The notes: generated by a model not told the origin, from the sequence alone. Counted from the first letter of the stretch, positions 11,339-23,400 are shown. The stretch is 64,000 nucleotides of DNA from Lunularia cruciata (GCA_948567375.1 OX419757.1:18600001-18664000); one strand, 5' to 3'. Numbers and translations are program-made.

Positions 11339-12934
11339 TCAAGTACATCTAGGACATAACCACTATCCTTGAGAAACCACCATGAGGGGAGGAGTCATAC
11401 ATGCCATATGCCATCCTCTCAAAAAGCTATCACACACTAACATAGTAGTAGCTCCACCAGCAGAGCCACATAACATACACCTCAAGCCTACACGTACAAG
11501 TGCCAAGCTTGGGTCCATAGTACCATCAATGTTTGGAAGGTGGCATGGCGCACAATTGCGCACATGATCCTTCCAAACAACACCATCACGTCCTTCTAAC
11601 ACAAGGACTCTAGATGGCAAAACCTCACGCACTCTCAAGATAGTGCGGCATGTAGAAACATCAAGTGTTGTCGGTGCTATTTGCTATAGATATACATAGT
11701 TGCTTGGATGAAATCGACGGATCAAGGGTCTATAAACTCCTCCTTGAATGGTAGCGTAGCGTAAAGTATCTCTATGCTGAGCAATTGCCAAGTTCTCAAA
11801 GGCCATCGGCATCACTCTCCGAAAGATCTCTGCCCGTTGAGAACATGCGGTCATCCATACATCGGGGTCATCCAAGTCCAAAACTACAGTAGCATCTCAA
11901 CGAATGGCTGTAGGTAAATCTCGATCTCGTCCATAGAGTAGAAAGTATGGAGAGAAGGATGCTAAGAAGGCTTGCTGGCTGAACCAATAGCCCATGGCCA
12001 ACCAAGGTAACTAGAGATCCCAATCTCCCAAGTGGCCTCTCTGCAAACCATACTTTCGCAATCCTCTCTTCACCGTCTGAACCGCTCTCTCTGCTAAGCC
12101 ATCTGCCTCAGGGTGATCTCGGGATGTAGTACAATGATCAATCAAAACCTTGTCACACAAGACCTGAAACTCCCCCAAGAACTCTGTACCTTGATCAGTC
12201 AAAACCTCAGCTGGTGCACCAAAATGACTAAGAACTTGATCCAAGAATGAGTAAGCTGTCCCTTCACTAGACTTGTCAAGAAGTGCCACCAACTCAATCC
12301 ACTTAGAGAAGTGCTCCACCATCACCAAAACATATCGATGATGTCTCACAGTCAGCGGTAAAGGTCCGGTGAAGTCCAAACTCCAACGGTAACCCAATCC
12401 CATGATAGGTAATGGATGTAACTATGGCGTAGGAGCATTTAATGATGCTCTAACTCAATCACAAACCATACATTTGGCAACAAACTGTTGTACCTTGATC
12501 TGCATACCGCACCACCAATAATGACTCTAGAGTAAGCTATACATACGCTTTACTCCAAAATGTCCTAGCTCCTCATGAGCATGACGGACCAACTGTGGTC
12601 TCTGTGATGGAAGTGGTACTACTTGCACTCTACCATCCTCCCATACACGCAAAAGATGTCTACCCTCCAATCTGAACCGTTTGGCTCGCTAAAGAACAAG
12701 GTCTCTCTCCTTGGCCCCAATTGTGCCACCCACAACACCAGTGCAAAGATAGTCCATCACTAAGACATCATCATGAATGTCTCGCTGAACTGTACCAATA
12801 TCTTCACTCTTTGGATCTGTGACCTCAATAACTCCTCTTGTATACGCTGAGAGAGATACCACCAAAGCCTCTGCAAATATACACAAAAAGGCCGATGCAT
12901 GCCAACCTGGCACCATCTTCTCATCTATCACCAT
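11339..12934 (-). pseudogene. Element A integrase with C-terminal PHD finger
   Basis: This reading frame runs from 12934 to a TGA at 11341-11339 with several internal stops. It begins with an HHCC zinc-binding region (HEELGH, then CMVCD; about 12455-12590). The DDE core follows in 12011-12403: D in WSLDFTGP, D in LTDQGTEF and E in LAERAVQ, with 34 residues between the last two. Integrase would join element cDNA to host DNA. The last 45 codons (11479-11345) form a PHD finger: CMLC, then VCDS, WHMAC and, after one TAG, WLCPRC. The fourth zinc ligand is F here (TTT), whereas element B has C at the same place. PHD fingers typically bind histone H3 tails, so by analogy with integrase chromodomains this one may have steered insertion. 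Its frame differs by one base from the RNase H frame upstream, with an overlap at 12921-12934. Confidence 0.88.
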
Positions 12935-14795
12935 GCCAACGTACTCCGGTCTGATCCTGCTGGCTGGGACATGGGTTTCTACTCAACCCATCTGCATCAC
13001 GGTTAACCACTCCAGGTCTGTGAACAACCGTGAAATCATACTCCCATAAAATCAGAGCCCATTGTGCAAGCTTCCTTGAAAGCTTGTCGGACTCTATCAA
13101 CCACTTTAGTGGCTGATGATCAGTGATGAGAGTGAAGGGGTTACCAAATAGATAACATCGGAAATGTGCTACTGCCCAAATTGCTGCCAAGCACTCTCCC
13201 TCATATGAACTATACTTTGCCTCCATTGAATTGTTGGAGCGACTAGCATAGGCCTCCACAAACCCCTTCTCCTCATCATCATGTTGGGTGAGCACTACTC
13301 CAAGCTCCAACATACTCCAATCAGTGTGAACTTGAAATGGTTGTCCCCTGATCGGTCTCCTCAAAATAGGAGCAGATGTCAACCTCTCCTTGAGCTCTAA
13401 AAAAGCTCTCTCTTGCTCATCTCCCCAACAACACTCTTGTGTAAGCTTGGCCAGCTTCGTCAAGGCCTTGGCAATGGCACTAAATCCTCTAACATAGCGG
13501 CGATAGAAGTTCGCCAACCCAAGGAATGCTTGCACTCTACTCACATCCATAGGCCAAGGAATACATGCAATAGCCTCCACCTTGGTCTGTTGAACACCAA
13601 GTCCTCCGGGGTAGATAGTGTGACCCAAATACTCAACCTGCTCGTGGAAGAACCTACACTTCATAGGATGTAATTTGAGTCCATGAGAACTCAACCTCTC
13701 AAACACCTCCAACAACTGTCGCTCATGCTCCTCCACAGTAGTGCGATAAACCAAAATGTCATCAATATAGCACCGAGCAAAATCCAATCCAGCTAGGATC
13801 CTATCCATGACCCTTTGGAACTTAGCAAGAGCTTTCTTTAACCCAAATGGTAAAAACCTCCACTGATATAACACATCCTTGCCGTGAGGATCAATAGCCC
13901 AAAATGTTGTCTTGGACTTATCCTCCTCCTTGATCGGCAACTGATGATATCCCGCTCAAAGATCCAAAGTACTAAAGACCTTTGCATGCCCAATCGCATC
14001 AAAAATCTCCTCTGGTGTAGGCATGGCATACCAATCAGCCTTGGTCTGTTGATTGATAGGACGGTAATCTCCACACATCCGCCTATCTGTATAGTTTCCA
14101 TGCATATCCTTCTTGGTTGGCATCAATGTCACTGATGCATACTCTCTATGTGAAATCTCCACCAAACCAGCCTCAAAAAGGTCACTACTCCGCCTCTGAA
14201 TCAATGTCCTCTCCATATCACTATATCAATAAGGACATAGGAAAACTGGTGTGTTGCTAGTCAGCTCAGTCTGTATACCAGGTCCCTTTAGAGCACCCAA
14301 ATCCTTCATACTGAAGGCAAAACAACTCATGTGACTCCTCAAGAACCTCCAAACCCTCCGTCTTTCCTCTCCAGTAAGCTTGAGTCCAACATCTGGCTCC
14401 CAAGTATCCTTTGTAACTATAGTAGGAGTGGAAGACGTACTGACTGACTGCTACACTGGGCCCTTGGGAGCAATAGTGTCATGCTCCCGACCACTAGAGG
14501 TCCCAACCTCTATGTGAAAAACTCCCTCCACTCTGGCTGCAAGCTCCACACGTCCTCTGGCTGCATCCCATGTGGACCAAGGGTGTAATCCAAGTAGCCC
14601 ACGCTCACCTGGATGGACTCCAAGTAGACCACTTTCCCTAGTAGCTACTGGATGTGTCCCAAGAATACCATGTCCACTCGGTCCATCGCCCCCAGCATGT
14701 GCTTGAATCGTCTCGATAGGCACAGGGCTCACAAGTGTCCGAGTGGTGATGCCTATCAAGCGCATCCTATGCTGCTCTGCCAAGCCAAGGCTCAC
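12921..14795 (-). pseudogene. Element A reverse transcriptase and RNase H
   Basis: The frame is the same as that of the methyltransferase upstream. After a linker rich in repeated GLLGVHPGERGLLGLHP-like turns (14451-14795) and a conserved LTGEERRRVWRFLRSH segment, the reverse transcriptase core begins near 14216 (MPTKKDMHG, CGDYRPIN). The catalytic box is YIDDILVY, all aspartates intact. A TGA at 13958-13956 interrupts the frame right after STLDL. RNase H follows with ITDHQPLKWL, and the frame ends at 12921. The enzyme would have copied element RNA into DNA and removed the template. Apart from the stops the domain is well preserved. Confidence 0.93.
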
Positions 14796-14799
14796 AATC

Positions 14800-16016
14800 T
14801 AGGTCAAACAGTTTAGTTCCATAGCCTGACCTAACACCTGACGCCTAGATGCCTCTAACACTACTGGAACAACGGTAATATCAATGCAAAAACCCATCAC
14901 CTACTCTCTCTCTCATCAGCGTTGAGCTCCACCAACTACTGTAACTATGAGTCCCAAACAAGTCCAGATCCTCCCTCTTGAAAAGCATGAGAGCCTGGGA
15001 AACTCATGAGTGTGGGAAATGCAGCTCTAGGCTGTTCCAACTAGGTTCACCATTGCCATAGGTGACCTATCAGCCACTACCACTATTTGAGACTGACGCC
15101 CAACATCCAAGATATCATCAACAAGGATGTGGTCAAGTTGTTGAATCCCATCATAAGCGCGTTGTAGAACCTCTTTGGGTAAGAGGTTCGTCCACCAAAG
15201 ACAAAGATGATGAGCCCGTGATCCCACTATGGCTGCATCTAACAATACAGCAAGTCCCATCCAAGAATGGACCTAATGTGTACTCGCCACCACTTTGGTG
15301 CGAGAATCACCCAACAAAGGAACATTCTCCAGAAGGTAAGCTGGAGAAACAGACTGATGAACCTAGAGATGTCGTAGTATCCGTAACATCTCCCAAAACA
15401 CACCAGAACAAGGATCTTGAAGACCCAATCCTCTACCAGCATGTGTATGTCCTTGACATGGCCATCCAAAAATCACCAAGTGAATAGGCCCATGTCTCTC
15501 TAGGTCATGTGCCCCCAGTAAGGAAATATCTCTTGGTAGGGCCTTCTGGTAACCTCTAACTACTGACATCGGTAATAACTCCGGATACCGATAGGCCAAG
15601 TGTGCCACATGATGTAGAGAGACTCACCTAGCAGTCTCATCTCTCTCTACATACAAGTACCTCTATACTCGTATACTTGCTTGTAACACCGCAGCTAGTC
15701 CGGTGATGATCCCACCAAACAACTCCAATAGGCATATCCCCTCTACTGGATACTGCCAAGCAATGAGTGTGGTATCCAGAGGTGTCAAAGCAATCGCCTC
15801 TGGAGGCTCATCCTCACACTCATCTCCTGATGGTACGAAGGCTCCACTCCAAGCCTGCTGCACCAATTGATCTGCATGCTGCTGCAATGCCTCCTCTAAA
15901 CTCCACAACGGAACATCCAAGGTGGATGGAACAATCCCACGCGTACTCCAAGTGATCTCCTCTAGTATTGGAGTATCCTCTGCATGGCCGTTCCTCTCCA
16001 ACAACCACCAGGCCAA
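14800..16016 (-). pseudogene. Retrotransposon-borne C5 cytosine-DNA methyltransferase (element A)
   Basis: This domain sits between protease and reverse transcriptase and shares the latter's frame. Motif I is LELFGGIITGL (about 15690-15731), the AdoMet-binding loop. An acidic motif II (YLYVE) follows near 15650. Motif IV is GWPCQGHTHAG, with the catalytic cysteine codon at 15458-15456. Motif VI is ENV at 15329-15321. A motif VIII-like stretch, SRAHHLCLWW, is in 15177-15224. Motif IX-like NADERE lies near 14910, and motif X-like RRQVLGQAM lies at about 14825-14850. This is the canonical order, unlike the permuted order of plant DRM enzymes; motif IV resembles DNMT3-like and bacterial types. 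Breaks are a TAG at 15665-15663, TGA at 15626-15624, TAG at 15365-15363, and a pair of small offsetting indels near 15040 and 14900. About 95 residues before motif I match no domain I know. The product would methylate cytosine in DNA; this copy cannot. Confidence 0.93.
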
Positions 16017-16645
16017 GTAATTGCACCACTAAAAGCTAAAACTGATGTTGCCATGGTCCCGGACTGTAGTGAGCCAAGACTGCCACTACTGAAGTGTACT
16101 GGTAGGCAACATACCCGTCCCTCACCAAACTGCCAACCAGGTCTATAAGAGGTTGTCTCCTCCCAATAGTCAATGTTGAAACCCATGGGGTATAACACTG
16201 CTCCCCCAACTAGCACATCATATGACTCAGCTATCGTCGCAATAACCTGAGCTCTCACCACCGAGCTATCAGTCGGATGACTAGGCTGAACCTGGACAAC
16301 AAGCTCCCCACGTGTGATGTATTGTGTTGAACCACCACCTAGAGATGTTTGGATCTGAAATAGACACCTCTCCACATCGGTCTTCCGTAACTCCAGACCG
16401 ACAACTGCAGCCTTCCCCAACATAAGGAGCTGTGCACCAGAGTCTAACAAGCCTCTATATGGTGTATAGACCTTCCTTGAAGGTCCCACCAAATGAAAAA
16501 TCCCCCTCTGGTTATCCAATAGGACAACACCAGGTGTGAACCGCGCTCTCTCAAAGGCCGGTCTAGCTGGCAACTCCTCCAGTCTAGCCGCTGCTGCCTG
16601 CCATAAACCACTAGTCGCTGAACGGATCCCATGCTCCTCAACCAA
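15962..16645 (-). pseudogene. Element A aspartic protease
   Basis: The open frame carries LLDSGAQLLML, the retropepsin active-site motif, with its aspartate codon at 16444-16442. Downstream is YDVLVGGAVLYPMGF, the second conserved part of retroviral-type proteases. It would have cut the polyprotein into its enzymes. The frame is offset from gag upstream by a small deletion near 16640 (relatives P1 and D have 3-4 extra bases there) and from the methyltransferase downstream near 16000. The ancestral element probably had one continuous reading frame. Confidence 0.85.
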
Positions 16646-18657
16646 GTCAGCTCCACTACCACCTCTGCTCTAGTAGTAGGAACTACACAATCCCTACTCT
16701 CACACAACATGGCAGCCAACCGGAATACTGGGGCTGGGTCAACTCCCAATGTAAACATATCACTGGCCGAAAACAAAAGACGCCGCATAATCAGCTGAGC
16801 CGCCCCCAACATCATGCTAGACTCAGTCTCGGTAGTAGTAGGTGGTTGACTAGCAGATAGTCCATCATGTACTCCATCACCACCTACCACACCTACACTG
16901 GGACGTCTAGGAGCCATGGATGTCATCTGCAATGCCTCAGATAACATGAAAGACTAGGGAAGTCTGACTTGTCTCCCAACCTCTCCTCTCTGTAGGTCCA
17001 ACTCCATTAATGCTCCGCTAGGCTTTGGAGCACGTACTGCACTCATAGTCACTGCTGCAGATGCATCCACCTATGCTGCTCCGCACATGAAGTCCAAAGC
17101 ATCTCTATCACCAGCATATGAGGTGGAATCCTCAGCACCCGAATCTGATCTCTTCTAAGCAATAGCCATACTAGCCAATCTCTGCTCCAACTGCTCAATC
17201 CGAGTAGCCATAGTTGTGTCAGAAGTAAGGGCAGGTACTGCACCCCTACTAGGTGTAGATCCTCTACCACCACCTCTACCACCTTGTCCTTCATGAACTG
17301 GAGCTCCTCTACTACCTGCCATAACAACCCTACCACTCCGTAACTCCGGGTGTAGGTCAAAACACCAATCACTAGTGTGACCAAATCTGTGGCAATGCTC
17401 ACACTGCCTCTGTGATGGCTGTGATGCACCAGAAGTATCAAGTCTGCTACTATGGTGAGGTCTACCACAAGTCCAACAAGCAACACCACCACTCACTGGC
17501 TGGTGCTGACCCAAAAATGAGGGTAAGGGTCTAACTCCACTAGGCCGTCCACTCACTCCATAGGATCTGGGCTGTCCACCCTATCCTCAAAAACCAACTG
17601 GGCGTGGTGCACTCTGTTGCACTCTAGAAGAAGTCACAACCGTGGATGAGGTCTTCCTACCAAATCCAGATGTCACCACTCTCTCCTCCACCATATTGAG
17701 CTCAATACGCTCAGCCAAACCAAAGACTACTGCCAAAGTGGGCAAAGTAGCCTGCAACAATGTAGCATCATGAACTCTATGTCATAACTCCTTGTCCAGT
17801 ATCCCATACCAAAACTGGACTGTCTGGGCCTCAGTAACTCCCTAAGTGAAACTGATCAGCCATCTCATGCGAGTGTATGCCTCGCATAGGCTCTCTCTAG
17901 CCTTCCATTGGAACTCCTGCAAGCTCCTCAGCTTGTCAGTCCGCACTCCTTGGTAGTTCTGCCTCAAACATAGAAAGAACTCCACCATGGGATGAAACCC
18001 CGGTACCACACCACCTCCTGCAGCAGTACCTCCACTCGTAGTAGCACTATCTCCAGCTAGTGCACCTCCACTAGCTCCACCAACACTACTTGAGCTAGAA
18101 CTCGTGGGTATAGCCAATCTACTCCTGGCCACCAAGCCTAAAGTGATGGAGACATAGTGTGGAGACCAATACTGTCTCCATAACTCAATCTTCTCCAAAT
18201 GAGCTCTCCTGAACTCATGGTAGTCATCCATCGGTGGACCCTCCAAGTGCTGAAACAACCCCTTCCATACCATGAACGGTGTGAACAAAGTCGGGTTCCG
18301 CATATGCTGCAGATCACACCAACTGTCAAACTCCTGGATGAAGTCATCCAACTCACTGGTACCCACTGTACTAGAGTAACGCCTAGGGCCTTTGGAGGCC
18401 CCATAAATCTTGTCCATGTCCCACAACAATGGTGCGGACACACCAAGTGCACTCTCAACTGAATCAGCTCCTGTGTCAAACTCCAACTCAAAGTCAATCT
18501 CCTCCCTCACTGGGATCTGAGATACAAGCTGATACCGAGCACCACTCCAAGTAAACCCAGTGCATACTGCAGGGCTAACTCCTCTGGAATCTCCAAAGAA
18601 CTCCATCGTGAAAAAGTAACCACAATAGCAAACCCGAACCACCAACTGCAACCGCAA
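16444..18657 (-). pseudogene. Element A gag with zinc knuckle
   Basis: A capsid-like segment at 17842-18657 includes FIQEFDSWCDLQHMRNP and LEKIELWRQYWSPHY, followed by a serine/glycine/alanine-rich linker. A stop at the 17842 end separates it from the nucleocapsid part (17155-17556), which stays in the same frame and has CEHCHRFGHTSDWC, a CX2CX4HX4C zinc knuckle, with a partial second knuckle (CWTCGRPHH) upstream. The frame continues with stops to about 16444. Gag would package element RNA. P1 has a homologous gag from 27368. Confidence 0.82.
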
Positions 18658-18699
18658 GTCGCAACCCCAAGTACCCCACTAAGTGCCAACACCGCCAAG

Positions 18700-19954
18700 C
18701 ACCACCCACTAATGTAACTCTAACCGAGATAACTACACTAGGGGAAAGGGCAACCTGTAACTTGCCATCATAACACGCACTCTCATGGTCTGCAGGTCAT
18801 CACTTCCTGCCTCATTGGAGAGAAACAAAGGTAGTCTAACTGGTCATCACTCCAGCCTCACCACCAAGAGCACGCCAGAGCACCAACGCTCAAAAGTCAG
18901 GGCACCTCACACAAATGTGGTGCACAAACAGGAAGCAGAGAATGGAGTGGGTCCAATCACAAGAAATCTAAACAAAAACCCTTCATCTCATAACACAATA
19001 CCGGACTGACTCTACCACCATTTGGCATTTGACATAAGAGGAGTTCGTATCTAAGTCCTAAGCTACCAAGATCACCAAGAATGGGATCAAACAGCCTCTC
19101 CTAGCCAAAGCTACATGTGTATAGATGTATAGATAACAATGGCACAATCACTATGACAGCAAGTGAGGGTGGACCAGTTGGCTAGGGCACCAGTCTAGGA
19201 ACAAGAGATCTAGGGGTCAAACCTTGTTGCACACAATCTAGCAAGAAAGGCAGATTTTGTCAACCAATGACCAAGATCTACTCTAAACTAGCTAGCCTCA
19301 CGCCAGCAAGCTGGCTTGCTGGCCCTTCTAGGCCTTCATAGCCCACAGCCCTATGCCTCAAAGTCTCTGAATGCCAAAATTCAGCCAAATGAGGCCTTTC
19401 TTGTTGCCACTTTGAACCTCCTCCAAAATTGGCAAAACTTCTCCAAATCTGCAAAAGTTCTCCAAACTAGCAAAACTCCTCCAAATCTGGCCAAACAACA
19501 AAAACTCCTCCAATCCTGGCCAAAATCTGACATAAATCCCAACCAAAATCTGACATAAACCCTAAAGTTGGCCGTCCGCTAAATCCCTGCTAACTTTCCA
19601 CTCGAGCCAAATTGACAACACGGGTTTTTCCAAATCACAAATTCATGAGAAGAGCTTCCCAACTCCACCTTCAATTTGACTTTCTGAGCCCAACTCGCAG
19701 CAAATTGGTCCTGCCTTCACCTCCTGAACTCAAAATCACAACACTGCTCGAAATTTGCTCCTTCTTTGCTCAAAATTTGGCCAGCGCTTCCACACACCGT
19801 CTGCCTAATTGCCAAATCTGCATCAATCAATTGAGCTTTTGCTCACTAGGGAAACACTGAACTTGAATCGAGCTACCAAAGATCCACCGAGCTTGGAGAT
19901 ACCACCAACACTCATAGTTCTTGTACCCGATTTCCCCCTGACTTCACTTCTCTA
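18700..19954 (-). other. Element A 5' leader (untranslated)
   Basis: About 1.25 kb between the 5' LTR and gag shows no convincing protein. Parts are conserved in P1 (26830-27360), including TTTGGCTAGGAGAG, TGTGAGGTGCC and AGGAAGTGATGA, although nothing is translated there. I find no clear tRNA primer site next to the LTR end at 19954. Confidence 0.6.
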
Positions 19955-20411
19955 ATGTAATCAGATTGCTTAACACTCTAAACTAAACTCAACTCAACTT
20001 AGATCAGTACTTGATCTGTCACTCTATAAATTGCCAACAACTGGGCATTGATTACAGTCTAGCCACACCCACTCAAGCATAGAGAATCCAAGTGACGCTC
20101 ACCGGCCTCTGTCCACCATAGCCAGGAACTCAAAGGCTCAAAATCAAAGAAGTGAGCTCTCTAGAGCTCACTTCAAAACTATACCCCCTGGACTCGAGCT
20201 AGCTATGAAACCCTAATGGTCCCACTGACGGCACACTCAACAGTGCGAACGGTGCAAAGTGACGGTGGGCCCCACCATGAAGTCAATACCCCAAACACGA
20301 AATCTAACTGTCGGAAAGTAGTCTCTGAGAAACGGCTGAAATAACTCTTACTACTATCACTGGAACTCTAGTGTCCGAGCATCTAGATGCGGCACTACAA
20401 ATGGCATGACA
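19955..20411 (-). repeat. 5' LTR of element A
   Basis: It matches 10614-11062 and ends TGACA at 20411, followed by ACAA, the putative target-site duplication. It lacks the 10491-10613 segment of the other LTR. Confidence 0.8.
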
Positions 20412-20415
20412 ACAA

Positions 20416-23400
20416 ACAAAGCAAATTATAAGCAATTTAAGAAGAAGTTCACTCTTCTTTTTCTATAAACCTGTAAAATTCTAATAAATTATAGTCATAT
20501 AATTAATAGGGGTTAATTCTGCAATTCTTACTTATAGGTAGTGTAAAAAAAATCTATAAATATAGGGAGAAGCACAATGACTACTTTTCTTTGATGCATA
20601 ACAATAGGAGGAAATTTCTTTATAATGTATAATCATAGGAGGAAAGTTTAAAAGGGCTTGTGATGGCAAGTTTGTGCAATCTTTAAGAAGTTCTATGAGA
20701 GCCTATGAGACTAAATTTTATCTTGTGAAAATTAAGACAAAATCTAAACAAACTTATCCTATGTTTATCTTGCACCCAAGGATAACATTTACCAACAGAT
20801 TTACCATATATTTGGGCCAAAAGGAAATGTGTCATCTTCCAAATGCAAATTAATTCTCAAATACTCCTCTTTTCACTTGTTCTTATTCAAAATCTAGTTG
20901 CTAGACCACAATAAAATATATAAGGTAAATAAGTTAAGAATTACTCAACTCACCAATGTTTGAATTGGCTTCTTTTTCTAAGCTCTTCCTTATAAATTCT
21001 CCATGATAATTATTATAAAAATTCTTAAAATTTGTATCATCTTTATTTTATTCAAGCTCCTTTGATAAAAAATTCCTAAAATGTGCTTTTTGCCTTACAA
21101 GAATGAATTCTAAAATACTTTCTAAAAATAAAAGATTTATCCTAATATAAATTTACTAAATTCTTTGAAATCAAGTCAAATCTAAGTACCTCAACTTTCA
21201 TACATTTACTAAGATCAAACCTCTTTGAGCAAATAATTCTAAAATTTTGATACTTCATACTTACTAAGTCATACTAAACTTTCTCAATCATAAAGAAAAA
21301 GTCTACTTAAATAACCCTTGAGTCACCTTGGGACTTAATAATCAAATATTGAATCCTTCTTTGATCTAACCAAAGTTATTGAATACATTGAGAGACCTAT
21401 AACTTAATCATCAATAAACATAAAGTTATTGAATACATTGAGAGACCTGTAACTTAATCATCAATAAACATAATTAGTTCTAATAGAGTCAAAACTGCCA
21501 AACAATTAGCAATCATATCCTTATGTTATGTTGAGGTGTTAAATCTCAACAGACGGTGTACACTTGCATAATTATCATTCAAGCGTGTCCTTATGATTAT
21601 TTCTAGTTGGAGATTAATTTCCAAGAGATAATTATAAAGTTCTCATTACTCAATGCTCTCAAGCATATTTTCATATATATAGTGCTAGAACTCTAATTCT
21701 AATTCTTCTTAGTAGAAAAAATTTAGTGTATTTTTAGGTTTTACTTCTTATGAACTTGTTAAAGAAGAAGTTTTGTCACAATATTTTGTGACAAGAATTA
21801 AATTTTTTCTCTTACCAATTTAGCTTCTATGATGAAAACTTGATTTATTTGTAGTATTAGAGACTTAAATCAATGCTTTGGCCTTTTGCACCCAGATATT
21901 GGTAATTAGAATTGGTCCATACTTTTATTTTCAATTATGAACATGTTTGTCATAATACATTTCAAATATTAAGCAACTAGGTACTACAAAAATCATGGAT
22001 TAAAAGCTCTATACCAAAAACTCATCATTATCCATTCAATTGATTGATTTTAAGATTTGGATTTTCTAATTTAATTAAATCAAAAATTAATTGAAAATTT
22101 TCATCTTCCATATTATTGACTGGAAAAGCCATTGATTCAAAGTGCTTTGACATACTCAATCAATGAAATGAAGAAATCAAAATTTGATAAGAGAAACTCA
22201 CCCTTAAATATTTTTGATTTCAAGTTTTTCAAAATTCTCAATCCACTCAATGGAAGAGATGACATGTCTTAATCATGTAAGCATTGTTTGTTCTAAAAGT
22301 ATGTTTCTAAGTTATTAAGTCTTCATGGTTACTTGAATATTATTTAGTCCAAGTGTCAAATATCAGATTTCATTAAATTTTCTAACATAATTTTTTTGAC
22401 TTATATAAACTAAATGTTATATAAGTCAAACTCAAAGTTATTGAATATTGAATATTTTAAAGTTCAAATGATACATATGATATGAATAGATATTAGAATG
22501 GACCATAAAACCAAAATTTATAATTAATTATATAGTAATAATAATTATTATTATTATTAAATAATTTATATACATGGAAATGTGATATGGATATAATTGA
22601 TTCCTTTAAATTGAACAAAAATATAAGCAAAAGAAGAGAACTTATCTCCAATTTATTAAATTTATATATTATAATTATAGAAGAAATTAATGGTAGAAAC
22701 TAGATTCTATTACTAGTATTGAACATATTATCTATTTTTTACTTCTTTGTATGTGGTCATAGGTTATTTTAAAATCCTTATTTAAACCTTGTATGTTAAT
22801 TCATAAATATTATTTGAGCTTGCAATTAAATTATCCCTTTAATATAAAAACTATTTCAATAATAAATAAATATAAATTACTTTTTATTTATATAAATTAA
22901 ATTTATTTTAAAATTTTATTTAATTATTATCTTCATGGAATTTGAAAATAGTAATATGTTGTATCATCACAAAACATCATTCAGTTCATATTCTGAAAGT
23001 CAATCTCAATTAATTATTAAAAATTGCTCAAGCTAGAAAGCTAGAAAGGAAAAAGTAATGAGTATGCTTGTATATGCATAATTCTTATTTGCTCAAATTT
23101 AATTCTATCCTAAAGAACTATTTGAATAATTGTAGACTTTTAACCAATACCAGCAATTTTTTGATCTATTGAAAAGGATTATGTCAATATTAATAATAAC
23201 AAGAAATCCATGATGCTTATTTGACAACCAATCAGATCATAACACATGGATACATACATCTTGTATCATAAATTTGTATAAAAAGAATAAAAAATAGAGA
23301 CTAGCTTCAAAAAATTTGACATGTGTGGGCATAATAAACATAGGCTAATATTATGAGTTCCAAACTAGTCTTGAAGTGGTTGTGCCTCTGAAATGTGAAC

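Larger units (their letters stand above)
10491..20411 (-). mobile_element. Element A: Ty3/gypsy-type retrotransposon with DNA methyltransferase and PHD finger
   Basis: On the minus strand the order is 5' LTR (19955-20411), 5' leader, gag, protease, C5 cytosine methyltransferase, reverse transcriptase, RNase H, integrase, PHD finger and 3' LTR (10491-11062). Integrase after RNase H is the Ty3/gypsy order. The outer ends are TGTCA and TGACA, and ACAA flanks both sides (10487-10490 and 20412-20415), so one insertion of about 9.9 kb is likely. The coding part is interrupted by several stops and about three frameshifts but is far better preserved than its relatives B, P1 and D, and it is visibly richer in GC. 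Methyltransferase, reverse transcriptase and RNase H share one reading frame, which shows the enzyme belongs to the polyprotein and is not a neighbouring host gene. Confidence 0.92.

Noticed and set aside
13413-13673. Plus-strand frames inside element A (also 11382-11567 and 18199-18462)
   Set aside because: They are antisense to well-supported reverse transcriptase, PHD and gag coding regions.
15363-16016. The methyltransferase as a host DNMT gene next to a transposon
   Set aside because: It shares a reading frame with reverse transcriptase, is flanked by protease and reverse transcriptase in the same orientation, and recurs at the same place in P1 and D.
14800-16016. Classifying the enzyme as a plant DRM
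   Set aside because: DRM enzymes have a permuted motif order; here motif I precedes motifs IV, VI, VIII, IX and X.
10491-20411. Element A as a currently active element
   Set aside because: In-frame stops in gag, methyltransferase, reverse transcriptase, integrase and the PHD finger, together with frameshifts near 16640, 16000 and 12930, rule out self-sufficient activity of this copy.
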